Source of the DNA: JBAZOY01 sp041648505
Lineage (GTDB): Bacteria; Desulfobacterota; Syntrophia; Syntrophales; CG2-30-49-12
DNA length: 64,000 bases
NCBI GenBank assembly: GCA_041648505.1
Contig: JBAZOY010000005.1
Span: 4,949 to 68,948 of the forward strand
Direction of reading: 5' to 3'
Part shown: positions 54,744 through 63,033 of the stretch, piece by piece
How the letters are laid out: the number at the start of each line of letters is the position of its first letter
Position numbering within the stretch: the stretch's first letter is position 1
Position numbers and translations under genes: made by a program
Notes under the pieces: model-generated
Seen by the model: the letters and a program-made list of their open reading frames with translations, nothing else
Database searches by the model: none
Told to the model about the DNA's origin: nothing

Positions 54744-55424
54744 TTATTCTAATCCGGCAGGTTGTTCCCCGCCTCTCTTCCGTGGGAACACTCCGCGATG
54801 CCCCATCGTCTTACCCAGAAAATAGCGGGTAAAAGGGTAATACAGGTAATGGGAAATCTTGGAAAAGGGGACGTAGACCAGAAAAAAAGTGGTCATGATG
54901 AAGAAAATTATCAGAGGCAGCTCGCTTGCCTGGTACTGATTAGGGACGGCGAAAACCCCGGAACCAAAGAAAGCAGACATCAATACCAACGAGAAGTAGT
55001 CATCCGGAGTACTGATAAGGCGCAGTGTCGGACTGGTAATACGCCGGATTAATCTTATTATACCGACGGCAAAAGCGGCTCCCAGAGCAAGTTGAAAAAT
55101 ATGCACCACCGCGCTTGTCTCAAATATTTGAGGCCAGTAGGGAATGATGAAGGTGGCACTTATTGCCGCCACAACTCCAAGGTGGAATATCACAAACTGG
55201 GCGTAAAAGTTCCAGTTTTGCCGTACGCTTTCCATGGCCCAGGGCATGGCAACACTCATCATCGAATAGGCTATTCCTACTTGCGGATTGCCTGCGGGAT
55301 CAGTCAGTTCTTTGCCGGCCTTGAATCTAAACATCCAGATCAACCGGAGGATGTAAACTGTTCCCATGAAGGTCAGGGCTACAATCTGTACCTCATCCTC
55401 TAAAATTCGCAAAAATTCACTCAT
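54744..55424 (-). CDS. TmcC/NarI-like membrane cytochrome-b-type subunit
   Basis: A 226-residue inner-membrane protein with about five to six hydrophobic helices and conserved histidines such as FHLGVV, VVHIFQL and KISHYL that could bind haem b. It resembles the membrane subunits TmcC, DsrM and NarI, which exchange electrons with the quinone pool. The ATG at 55424 follows AGGAGG. It is the first gene of the operon and is followed by the iron-sulfur protein, so electrons could pass between quinones and a cytoplasmic carrier. Confidence 0.8.
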   Translation of the reverse strand: MSEFLRILEDEVQIVALTFMGTVYILRLIWMFRFKAGKELTDPAGNPQVGIAYSMMSVAMPWAMESVRQNWNFYAQFVIFHLGVVAAISATFIIPYWPQIFETSAVVHIFQLALGAAFAVGIIRLIRRITSPTLRLISTPDDYFSLVLMSAFFGSGVFAVPNQYQASELPLIIFFIMTTFFLVYVPFSKISHYLYYPFTRYFLGKTMGHRGVFPRKRGGEQPAGLE

Positions 55425-55635
55425 GTTTCCTCCTAAAATCGTATTTACTGCCTCGCTAAATAATATCTCAGAAAAGATGGTTCAATGAGATGATTCAACG
55501 GGGCACGGCTCTTGATCAGAAGTAGCTAAAAATTTGGAATCACAAAATATTTAAATATAGAAATAATTGCTTACAAAAAGGGTAATTGTTCATGGTGGAC
55601 TGTTGTAAGTGTTGAATTACGTTTAAAGTATATAG

Positions 55636-55659
55636 AGTAATATTACTTAATATAAGTAA
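55636..55659. promoter_or_regulatory. Overlapping palindromes, operator-like
   Basis: AGTAATATTACT (55636-55647) is a perfect 12-bp palindrome and overlaps TTACTTAATATAAGTAA (55643-55659), which has perfect 7-bp arms. More half-sites (AACTTATTA) follow. Placed about 210 bp before the Tmc-like operon and over 450 bp before the mutase, it could bind a dimeric regulator in two registers. The region is A/T-rich, so chance is possible. Confidence 0.35.
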
Positions 55660-55837
55660 ATAACTTATTATCAGCTAATTCTAATCATTTTCCGTAACTG
55701 TGTCAAGGTCATTTTTTTACAAGATCTTTGCTATTGCCTCACATCAAGGCACCGATTTGTTCTGAATGTGATAAGGTTCATCGTTGTTTCGTTTGCGGTA
55801 AAGGGTTTTTCATTTTAGGCAATCTCGAAAAGGGTTC

Positions 55838-55865
55838 TTGACTTTTCATGTCCTCATGATAAGAT
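55838..55865 (+). promoter_or_regulatory. Sigma-70-type promoter candidate for methylmalonyl-CoA mutase
   Basis: TTGACT (55838-55843) and TAAGAT (55860-55865) are spaced by 16 bp on the plus strand, giving a leader of about 240 bases. I saw no cobalamin-riboswitch box in that leader. Confidence 0.45.
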
Positions 55866-56114
55866 TCCACCCCGTGATTCAATCGTAGTATGGAGTTATA
55901 TTGGTTGCAGCTCCCTTGGGACCTTTAATCTTTTTCTGTTCGCTTATTTTGTCAAGATTTGTCATGAAGCAGGCCGTTATTGTAAAATCTCTTAGTTTGC
56001 CGCCGGTATTAACCTCTGCATGGGACTTACCCGGGATAAAAAGAGGGAAACGATCATTTATCTGATTACATGAAACCGATATATAATTTCCAATCACGAA
56101 AAGAGGAGGGGAAA

Positions 56115-57770
56115 ATGGGGGGAAATATACGAGAAGAAAAGGAACGCTGGGAAAAGACAACGTTGAATAAAGCCCTTACAAAGTCCAAGGAAAGAGAGGA
56201 CGTTTTTAGAACTACCTCTCAGATCGAAATGAAAAGGCTATATACGCCTCTTGATACAGACGATATTGATTATTGTCATGATCTGGGGTTTCCCGGAGAA
56301 TACCCTTTTACTCGAGGGGTACAATCCACGATGTACAGGGGACGTTTTTGGACTATGCGGCAGTATGCAGGGTTTGCAACGGCAGAAGAGACGAATAAAC
56401 GGTACAAGTATCTTCTTGATCAGGGGCAAACCGGTCTAAGCGTTGCTTTCGACCTCCCAACACAGATAGGATACGATTCTGATCATCCTCTCGCTGAAGG
56501 TGAGGTAGGGAAGGTCGGTGTCGCCATTGATACCTTAAAAGACATGGAGGTTCTCTTTGACGGCATTCCGCTTGATAAGGTTTCAACGTCAATGACGATT
56601 AACTCCACAGCGGGTGTCCTCCTGGCAATGTACATCGCCGTGGCAGAAAAACAGGGTGTCAAGGCTGAAGGTTTACAGGGAACCATTCAAAACGACATCC
56701 TCAAAGAATATGCGGCCAGGGGTACATATATTTTCCCTCCCCTTCCTTCAATGCGGATTATTACAGATATATTTGCCTATTGTAAAAATCATGTTCCCCG
56801 ATGGAATACCATCAGTATCAGTGGTTATCACATACGTGAGGCGGGCTCCTCTGCTGTTCAGGAACTTGCCTTCACTCTAGCAGACGGCATCGCCTATGTA
56901 GAGGCGGCAATAAAGGCAGGTCTTGATGTCGATTCTTTTGCCTCCCGACTTTCGTTCTTCTTCAACGCTCACAACAATTTTTTCGAAGAAATTGCAAAAT
57001 TCAGGGCTGCTCGGAAACTCTGGGCAAAAATAATGAAAGAACGATTTAAAGCGAAAAAGGAAAGTTCGTCTATGTTAAGATTTCATACCCAGACGGCAGG
57101 ATGTACCCTTACCGCTCAACAACCTGACAATAATGTGGTGCGGGTTGCCTTTCAGGCTTTAGCTGCCGTGTTGGGCGGAACACAGTCGCTTCATACCAAT
57201 TCCAGAGACGAGGCCTTTGCTCTTCCCTCTGAAGACTCCGTCAGGATTGCCCTGAGAACGCAGCAAATCATTGCTCATGAGAGTGGTGTTGCCGATATGG
57301 TAGATCCTCTGGGGGGTGCATATGCCCTGGAAGACCTCACGAATGAGATAGAGAAAAAAGCAATGGATTATATTGAAAAGATCGACAGCATGGGTGGCGC
57401 CATCAAAGCGATTGAAGAGGGTTATATTCAGCAGGAGATTGGAGAGAGCGCCTATCAGTATCAGAAGGAAATCGAAGCTAAAAAACGGATTATCGTTGGT
57501 GTCAATCAATTCCAGGTGGAGGAAGAACCCCTCCGGGATATCCTCCGTATCAGTCCTGAAGTGGAGACATACCAGCGGGAAAAGCTTGCAAAAGTAAAAA
57601 GAGAAAGAGACCAGGCTAAGCTGGCAGAGGTATTATCTGCTCTCAAGAAAACAGCGCTTGGGACGGACAATCTGGTTCCTTCCATCGTGGAAGCAGTAAG
57701 GGCTTACGCTAGTTTAGGGGAAATTTCAGATGTCTTGAGAGAAGTCTTTGGGGAATACAGAGAAAATTAA
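56115..57770 (+). CDS. Methylmalonyl-CoA mutase, large (catalytic) subunit
   Basis: With the small B12-binding subunit it interconverts methylmalonyl-CoA and succinyl-CoA. The 551-residue protein is the catalytic TIM barrel only, with family segments [49 protein letters not shown] and [14 protein letters not shown]. The frame opens at 56070, but the ATG at 56115 follows GAGGAGGGG closely and gives the normal N-terminus. The split architecture is common in deltaproteobacteria and archaea, where it serves propionate or odd-chain fatty acid metabolism. The small subunit starts 25 bp after it. Confidence 0.95.
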   Translation: MGGNIREEKERWEKTTLNKALTKSKEREDVFRTTSQIEMKRLYTPLDTDDIDYCHDLGFPGEYPFTRGVQSTMYRGRFWTMRQYAGFATAEETNKRYKYLLDQGQTGLSVAFDLPTQIGYDSDHPLAEGEVGKVGVAIDTLKDMEVLFDGIPLDKVSTSMTINSTAGVLLAMYIAVAEKQGVKAEGLQGTIQNDILKEYAARGTYIFPPLPSMRIITDIFAYCKNHVPRWNTISISGYHIREAGSSAVQELAFTLADGIAYVEAAIKAGLDVDSFASRLSFFFNAHNNFFEEIAKFRAARKLWAKIMKERFKAKKESSSMLRFHTQTAGCTLTAQQPDNNVVRVAFQALAAVLGGTQSLHTNSRDEAFALPSEDSVRIALRTQQIIAHESGVADMVDPLGGAYALEDLTNEIEKKAMDYIEKIDSMGGAIKAIEEGYIQQEIGESAYQYQKEIEAKKRIIVGVNQFQVEEEPLRDILRISPEVETYQREKLAKVKRERDQAKLAEVLSALKKTALGTDNLVPSIVEAVRAYASLGEISDVLREVFGEYREN

Positions 57771-57795
57771 AAAATAAAAGATATAAGGAGGTTTT

Positions 57796-58194
57796 ATGTC
57801 TCGAAAGATTCGTGTGCTTCTTGCAAAACCAGGATTGGATGGTCATGACAGAGGGGTGAAGGTGATTGCCCGTGCTTTGAGAGATGCCGGAATGGAGGTG
57901 ATCTACACGGGAATCCGTCAGACTCCTGAACAAATTGCAAATGCTGCTATTCAAGAGGGAGTTGATATTATAGGTCTTTCCTGCCTTTCTGGTGCCCACA
58001 CTCACCTATTTTCAAAGGTGACACAGATTCTCAAAGAAAAAGGAGCCGCAGATATCCCCGTTATGGGAGGAGGCATCATTCCGAGTGAGGATATTCCAAC
58101 GTTAGAAAAAGCCGGAATCAGGGGAATATTTCAACCAGGAACATCTACGGAAGAGATACTTAAATATATTCAGGAGAATGTGAAGTTATCCTGA
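57796..58194 (+). CDS. Methylmalonyl-CoA mutase, small (B12-binding) subunit
   Basis: A 132-residue cobalamin-binding domain. It has the cobalt-ligand motif DGHDRG (DxHxxG), then GLSCLSGAH (the SxL loop) and GGGIIP, in the usual order. It holds adenosylcobalamin for the large subunit. The ATG follows AAGGAGG by seven bases. The accessory GTPase and the epimerase of the pathway are not in the window. Confidence 0.96.
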   Translation: MSRKIRVLLAKPGLDGHDRGVKVIARALRDAGMEVIYTGIRQTPEQIANAAIQEGVDIIGLSCLSGAHTHLFSKVTQILKEKGAADIPVMGGGIIPSEDIPTLEKAGIRGIFQPGTSTEEILKYIQENVKLS

Positions 58195-58515
58195 TTGTCA
58201 ACTGTGAAGCTGTCAGTCGGACAACGTTCTTTGAAAATGGGGCATCTATATAGAAAGCTTTCGACTTATTTAATAACTGTTGGGATCTTTCCTCCGATGT
58301 AGAGGTTACATTGCCTATTATGTTTTTTTTATAGTTTGCCATTGACAAATAAAACAGGAATACATATTTTGTAACTGGTAAAGTTGACAGGGTAGAAGAC
58401 GCACCTTTGCTTGGCTTTTACTACCATTTAACTTCCTTATTAAAAAGCAGGATCAGGATATCCATTTTTCCTTTGTGTCTTTCAACCATAGTTGGATAAT
58501 TGTAATTGAATTCAG
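58195..58515. other. Intergenic region upstream of the sigma-region-4 protein
   Basis: About 320 A/T-rich bases. I see no gene, no convincing terminator after the mutase and no strong promoter. Confidence 0.4.
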
Positions 58516-58821
58516 ATGGATAAAAAATATTTGGTTAACAAATACAGATGCAAAAAGAGGGGACATCTGATACCGGATGTCTGCGAGGAGACGACCTGTG
58601 AATGGCGTCTCGAGAACGAAGCATTTTTGAATTGTACATGGGTTGCCTGTAATTACGGTCCCTTTACCCTGGAAGAGGTCGGCGAAATGATGGGAGTAAC
58701 AAGGGAAAGAATAAGACAGATAGAAGCCAAGGCACTCAAGAAACTGCAACATAAGAAAAGAAGCGACCACTTAAAGGACTTCGCATTCTCCAGTAGTGAC
58801 GGGGATAAATATAACTTTTAG
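58516..58821 (+). CDS. Orphan sigma-70 region 4-like protein
   Basis: A 101-residue protein. Residues 51-78 ([20 protein letters not shown] and following) are the helix-turn-helix of sigma factor region 4, which contacts the -35 element. There is no region 2, so it cannot act as a sigma factor alone; it may bind DNA or RNA polymerase as a modulator. The N-terminal half has five cysteines (12, 23, 28, 40, 45) that could bind zinc or an iron-sulfur cluster. The ribosome binding site is weak. The gene is convergent with ihfB. Confidence 0.75.
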   Translation: MDKKYLVNKYRCKKRGHLIPDVCEETTCEWRLENEAFLNCTWVACNYGPFTLEEVGEMMGVTRERIRQIEAKALKKLQHKKRSDHLKDFAFSSSDGDKYNF

Positions 58822-58861
58822 TCCCTGAAACTCCCGTCAATCCTCCGATCACCGGAAAGCC

Positions 58862-59146
58862 TTACTGTTGATCCTTTACCATTTCCTTGAGTTCTTTACC
58901 CACTTTGAAAACAAGGGCCTTTCGGGGGGGGATTTGGACAGTTGTACCTGTTTTGGGATTTCTCCCCCAGCGGGACCTCCGATTTCTTACCGTAAAATTT
59001 CCAAATCCTCTGATCTCTATCCGTTCATTTTTCGTTAAGGCATTTTTCATCGCCTCGAAGATCACATTGACTGCGCAAGATACATCACGGAGGCGATAAT
59101 CTTTCAGTGTTACCTGAACTTCCTTGATCAGCTCAATTTTTGTCAT
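58862..59146 (-). CDS. ihfB: Integration host factor beta-like / HU-family DNA-bending protein
   Basis: A 94-residue HU/IHF-family protein that bends DNA as a dimer. It shows the family core ERIEIRGFGNF, the arm GRNPKTG with the proline that inserts into DNA, and the end FKVGKELKEMV. The residues around TKIELI and the neighbourhood (cmk-rpsA-sppA-ihfB) favour the IHF beta subunit over HU. The ATG at 59146 follows AGGGTGA; the frame opens 14 codons earlier. Confidence 0.82.
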   Translation of the reverse strand: MTKIELIKEVQVTLKDYRLRDVSCAVNVIFEAMKNALTKNERIEIRGFGNFTVRNRRSRWGRNPKTGTTVQIPPRKALVFKVGKELKEMVKDQQ

Positions 59147-59228
59147 TACTAAAATCACCCTGTTCGTGTATGTTTTGCGATTTACCAAAGCATGGGGAAC
59201 ATGGGGGAGATAGAGAGGGATAAGCAGC

Positions 59229-60125
59229 TTAAAGCTCGCCCCCCGAAAAGAGGTAGTTAGCGCCGTGAAGTCTCAGTTGTTTTACTCTGTATTCACCGAT
59301 AAGGGATGAGGTCAGCTCCTGCAAAATAAAGTCCCCGAATGAAACGCGCTTTCTTTTGGGATATACCACTTCTATCTCACCTTTAATGTGAGACATTTTT
59401 CCTGCTAAAGAGACGGCATAGCCTCTGTCACCAAGCAAATCAACCAGACCAAGTTTCTGCGCTTGTCTGCCTGAAAAGACCCTCCCATCTGCTATTTTTT
59501 TCAGTTTTTCTTTAGGGATTTTCCTCTCCTTACCCACCGTCTCAAGAAACTGCTCGTATATATCGTCAACCAGGGACTGGAGCAGGGCCTTTTCGTCACC
59601 TGTCATTTCTCTGACAGGTGATCCTATATCTTTGTACCTGCCGCTTTTAATAACAGATGATTTTAGCCCGATTTTCTTTAATAACTCTTCCGCATTGGCA
59701 AAATGCATGAGAGCGGAAATACTGCCGGTAATTGTCCCCGGGTTGGCCACAATCTTGTCGGCAGCACAGGCAATCATGTAACCACCGGAAGCAGCTACAG
59801 AACCCATGGAGGCAACCACCCTTTTCTTCTTTTTCAAGTCAAGAACGGCTTCGTATATTTCCTGTGAAGGAACTACACCTCCTCCGGGTGAATCAATCCT
59901 CAAAACAACCGCCTTTATGCTGTCATCCTTGCTAAATTCCTCCAACTGATCGACAAGATCCTGCGAATCAAGGATAACCCCCTCGATCGGCACGACCCCG
60001 ACTTTACCGCTTAGCGTGAACACATGGCGATTTCTTCCGGAAGTTAATCCATAGACAAAAAGTAAGAACACCACACCGATGAGAGATAAAAGAAATATTC
60101 CCAAGATAACAGGATGTTTTCTCAT
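59229..60125 (-). CDS. sppA: Signal peptide peptidase SppA (protease IV family)
   Basis: A 298-residue inner-membrane serine peptidase that cleaves leftover signal peptides. One N-terminal membrane helix (about residues 6-27) is followed by the ClpP-like domain, with the nucleophile Ser in ASGGYM and the general-base Lys in KSGRYKDIGSP. It is the short form with a single repeat, common outside enterics. It begins eight bases after rpsA ends, so the genes are co-transcribed. Confidence 0.93.
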   Translation of the reverse strand: MRKHPVILGIFLLSLIGVVFLLFVYGLTSGRNRHVFTLSGKVGVVPIEGVILDSQDLVDQLEEFSKDDSIKAVVLRIDSPGGGVVPSQEIYEAVLDLKKKKRVVASMGSVAASGGYMIACAADKIVANPGTITGSISALMHFANAEELLKKIGLKSSVIKSGRYKDIGSPVREMTGDEKALLQSLVDDIYEQFLETVGKERKIPKEKLKKIADGRVFSGRQAQKLGLVDLLGDRGYAVSLAGKMSHIKGEIEVVYPKRKRVSFGDFILQELTSSLIGEYRVKQLRLHGANYLFSGGEL

Positions 60126-60133
60126 TGCTGAAT

Positions 60134-61909
60134 CTATCCTTCAGTGTTCGAAATTTTCACTTCAGCTAAGGCGTCTCTAAAATTGTAACCCACACTTTCG
60201 GTGTTATTAAGATAACGCCCGGTATTCTGACCGGCACTCTGATCAGAAGGCGATTCGTAGTCTTTTATGCTTAATCCGATTTTTCTACTTTTTACATCCG
60301 TGTTTTTAACCACCGCAGACACCGTGTCACCAACGGCAAATAAATCAGCGGTAGATTTTACCCTCTTCTGGCTTAACTCCGAAATATGAACCAGTCCCTC
60401 TATACCTTCCTCTATCTCAATAAAAATACCGAAATCAGTGATATTTGTGACCTTTCCAGTAACTACCGAGCCTTGCGGATATTTCGAATTCAATTCTTCC
60501 CATGGATCATTTTCCATCTGCTTGATCCCGAGAGAAAATTTTTCTTTTTCTACGTCGACATTTAAAACAATAGCCTCGATCTCCTGACCTTTCTGAAAGA
60601 ATTCAGAGGGGTGTTTTACACGCTGCTTCCAGGAAATATCGGAGATATGTATCAGACCGTCTATCCCCTCATCGATACCTACAAAAGCACCAAAATCTGT
60701 AATATTCTTGACTACACCCTTTATTATGGTTCCCTCTGTATATTTTTCTTTCAAGCTTTCCCATGGATTGGGCGTGGTTTGTTTCAAGCCGAGGGAAATT
60801 CGCTTCGTATTCGGCTTAACGTCGATGACCATAACCTTGACTATCTCTCCGGTAGATAAAACTTTTGACGGATGTTTAATCTCCCTTGTCCAGAACATCT
60901 CTGAAATATGTACAAAACCTTCCACGCCTGGTTCAAGCTCTACAAAAACCCCATAGTTCATCAGATTGACCACTTTTCCTTCTACAACAGAACCGACAGG
61001 GTATCTTTCGGCAATCGTATCCCATGGATTGTCCGCAAGTTGCTTGAGGCCAAGAGAAACCCTTTCCTTTTCACGATCGAAAGAAAGGACCTTCACGGTG
61101 ATCTTTTCCCCTTTAGGGAAACTATTTGGCGGGCGTGTTATTCTGCCCCATGATATATCCGACACATGAAGCAACCCGTCAATACCTCCCAGGTCAATGA
61201 AAAGACCGTAATCAGTTATATTCTTAATTACCCCTTCTATGACCTTTCCTACTTCAATCTTCTCAAGGGTATATTTCTTCTCAGATTCTCTTTCCTGTTC
61301 CAGGATCGATCTCCTCGATAAAACTACATTATTCCTTTTTCTATCATACTTGAGGATATTAAACATAAACTTCTGGCCCACATATCTATCAAGATCCCTT
61401 ACCGGACGGACATCAACCTGGGAACCGGGAAGAAAGGCCGGGATCCCAATATCTACGGAAAGGCCGCCCTTCACCTTTTCTATAACGGTCCCTTCTATAA
61501 TTGTATTTTGTTCAAAGGTACTTTTTATATCATCCCATACCTTAATTTTAGCAGCTTTATCCTTTGACAGAATAAGGTTACCATCTCCATCTCTTCTATC
61601 AACTAATATTTCGACCTCATCATTAACGGCAACGGTAATGTTACCTTCACTATCTTTAAGCTCTCTGATGGGGATATAACCTTCAGTCTTCCAGCCAACA
61701 TCTACCATAACAACTTCAGGGTTTATCTGTACTACCCTTCCCACTATAAGCTCACCAAACTGCAAATTCTGCTGGCTTTGTTCGTAGAGTTCCTTAAAAC
61801 CCATATTTTCTTCCGTCTCTTCAACCTGCTCATCCGTCGCGGCTCTCACCTGGGAACAATCTTCTGCTTCATTGTCCTGTGTTGAAACTAAGTTATCTTC
61901 GTTAACCAT
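60134..61909 (-). CDS. rpsA: 30S ribosomal protein S1
   Basis: S1 brings mRNA to the 30S subunit. The 591-residue protein has an acidic N-terminus and six S1 RNA-binding repeats. The last four are the most alike, each with a core such as ITDFGAFVG, GLIHISDISW and a closing SLGxKQ. The ATG at 61909 follows GGGGAGG by about ten bases; the frame opens 21 codons earlier without a site. The two N-terminal repeats are divergent, as usual for ribosome-binding repeats. Confidence 0.96.
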   Translation of the reverse strand: MVNEDNLVSTQDNEAEDCSQVRAATDEQVEETEENMGFKELYEQSQQNLQFGELIVGRVVQINPEVVMVDVGWKTEGYIPIRELKDSEGNITVAVNDEVEILVDRRDGDGNLILSKDKAAKIKVWDDIKSTFEQNTIIEGTVIEKVKGGLSVDIGIPAFLPGSQVDVRPVRDLDRYVGQKFMFNILKYDRKRNNVVLSRRSILEQERESEKKYTLEKIEVGKVIEGVIKNITDYGLFIDLGGIDGLLHVSDISWGRITRPPNSFPKGEKITVKVLSFDREKERVSLGLKQLADNPWDTIAERYPVGSVVEGKVVNLMNYGVFVELEPGVEGFVHISEMFWTREIKHPSKVLSTGEIVKVMVIDVKPNTKRISLGLKQTTPNPWESLKEKYTEGTIIKGVVKNITDFGAFVGIDEGIDGLIHISDISWKQRVKHPSEFFQKGQEIEAIVLNVDVEKEKFSLGIKQMENDPWEELNSKYPQGSVVTGKVTNITDFGIFIEIEEGIEGLVHISELSQKRVKSTADLFAVGDTVSAVVKNTDVKSRKIGLSIKDYESPSDQSAGQNTGRYLNNTESVGYNFRDALAEVKISNTEG

Positions 61910-62340
61910 TAAACAATTACCTCCCCTGCCGAAAAATTTTATAAATTCGCATTTATGCGTATTAACTAACACACTGCTTACAAAAGATCAAGATAATTAG
62001 AATAACTCCGCTTACCTAATCTTTTCAAGCTAATTGTGTCAAGTATTTTAAGCCGAAGCTAAACCGGTTTGTCCCGCAATGTCTCTATTATGTAGTTGTG
62101 TTTAATTCCGATTTTAAATCAAAAACGAAATCAAGGCGACGACGATGCCAACGAAGATAGCGCTTTGATTTAGAAACGGAATAACAACGACGGAGATCTT
62201 TGCAGAGTAATGGAAATTAGATCCAGAAGGCGGGGATAAAGATTTTTCGGGCATCATAACGTCGCAGCATAGCGCCCCCGGTAAAGGCGGTTTCTTGGCG
62301 CTTAGACGTGGGTTGTACCTTTTGTACTACGGCATATGAA
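61910..62340. other. Intergenic region between cmk and rpsA
   Basis: About 430 bases with no recognisable gene. In many deltaproteobacteria ispH sits between cmk and rpsA; here there is none. The stretch probably contains the rpsA promoter, though I could not fix one with confidence. Confidence 0.45.
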
Positions 62341-63012
62341 TTAAGACATATGACTTGCTATGATCGCCATCCTCTCGACAACTTCATAAACCGTCATGTT
62401 CGTGGAATCAATAACAACAGCATCTTCGGGCGTTTGAAGGGAGGCTATCTTTCTTTCACGATCCTGTTTGTCCCTTATGAGTAAATCCCTCTCAACCTCT
62501 TGGTAATTGCTGTTAAGCCCTTTCATGGCTAATTCACTGTATCTTCTTCTGGCCCTTTCCCCGGCAGAGGCATCTAAAAAAAACTTTAAATCGGCATCAG
62601 GAAAGACCACAGTTCCCATATCCCTTCCTTCCGCAATAATACCTCCTTCTTCCCCGGCTTCGCGCTGAATGGAAAGCAGCTTGCTTCTCACAAGTGGAAT
62701 TGCGGAGGCCTTTGACGCAAGAAGTCCTATTCTCTCGGTCATGATCTTATCCGTTATATCTTCGTTATTAACAAAGACCCTTAGATGGTCGCTCACGTTT
62801 TTTAAAGTAATATCTGTTTCCCTTAGCAGGTTTGACAGGCGTGCCTCATTATCTGTAGAAATTCCTTTGTTGGCCATTGTATAGGCAACGGCCCGGTAAA
62901 GGTCACCGGTGCCTAAATAGATATAGGACAAACGGCTCGCAAGAGCCTTGCCGGCCGTGCTTTTTCCTGCTCCGGCCGGACCGTCAATGGTGATAACCAG
63001 TTTCTTTCCCAT
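62341..63012 (-). CDS. cmk: Cytidylate kinase
   Basis: Cmk phosphorylates CMP and dCMP. The 223-residue protein has the P-loop DGPAGAGKST at residues 9-18, the CMP-binding segment YLGTGDLYRAVAY, and the lid region with EGRDMGTVVFPDA. Length is standard. It lies 21 bp downstream of the TPR protein gene and upstream of rpsA on the same strand. Confidence 0.95.
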   Translation of the reverse strand: MGKKLVITIDGPAGAGKSTAGKALASRLSYIYLGTGDLYRAVAYTMANKGISTDNEARLSNLLRETDITLKNVSDHLRVFVNNEDITDKIMTERIGLLASKASAIPLVRSKLLSIQREAGEEGGIIAEGRDMGTVVFPDADLKFFLDASAGERARRRYSELAMKGLNSNYQEVERDLLIRDKQDRERKIASLQTPEDAVVIDSTNMTVYEVVERMAIIASHMS

Positions 63013-63033
63013 ACCTCTTAAACCTATAATTCT

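Larger units (their letters stand above)
55425..56114. other. Divergent regulatory region between the Tmc-like operon and methylmalonyl-CoA mutase
   Basis: About 690 bases with A/T-rich palindromes (55636-55659) and a promoter candidate (55838-55865), listed separately. A short plus-strand frame (55698-55841, ~47 codons, no clear start) carries CSEC and CFVC spaced like a zinc ribbon but is too short to call. No other gene is seen. Confidence 0.5.

Noticed and set aside
55698..55841. Short plus-strand frame with two CxxC pairs (zinc-ribbon-like)
   Set aside because: Only ~47 codons with no clear start or ribosome binding site, and it overlaps the promoter candidate; not strong enough to call a gene.
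55866..56114. Cobalamin riboswitch upstream of methylmalonyl-CoA mutase
   Set aside because: I looked for the conserved B12-box and found none in the leader.
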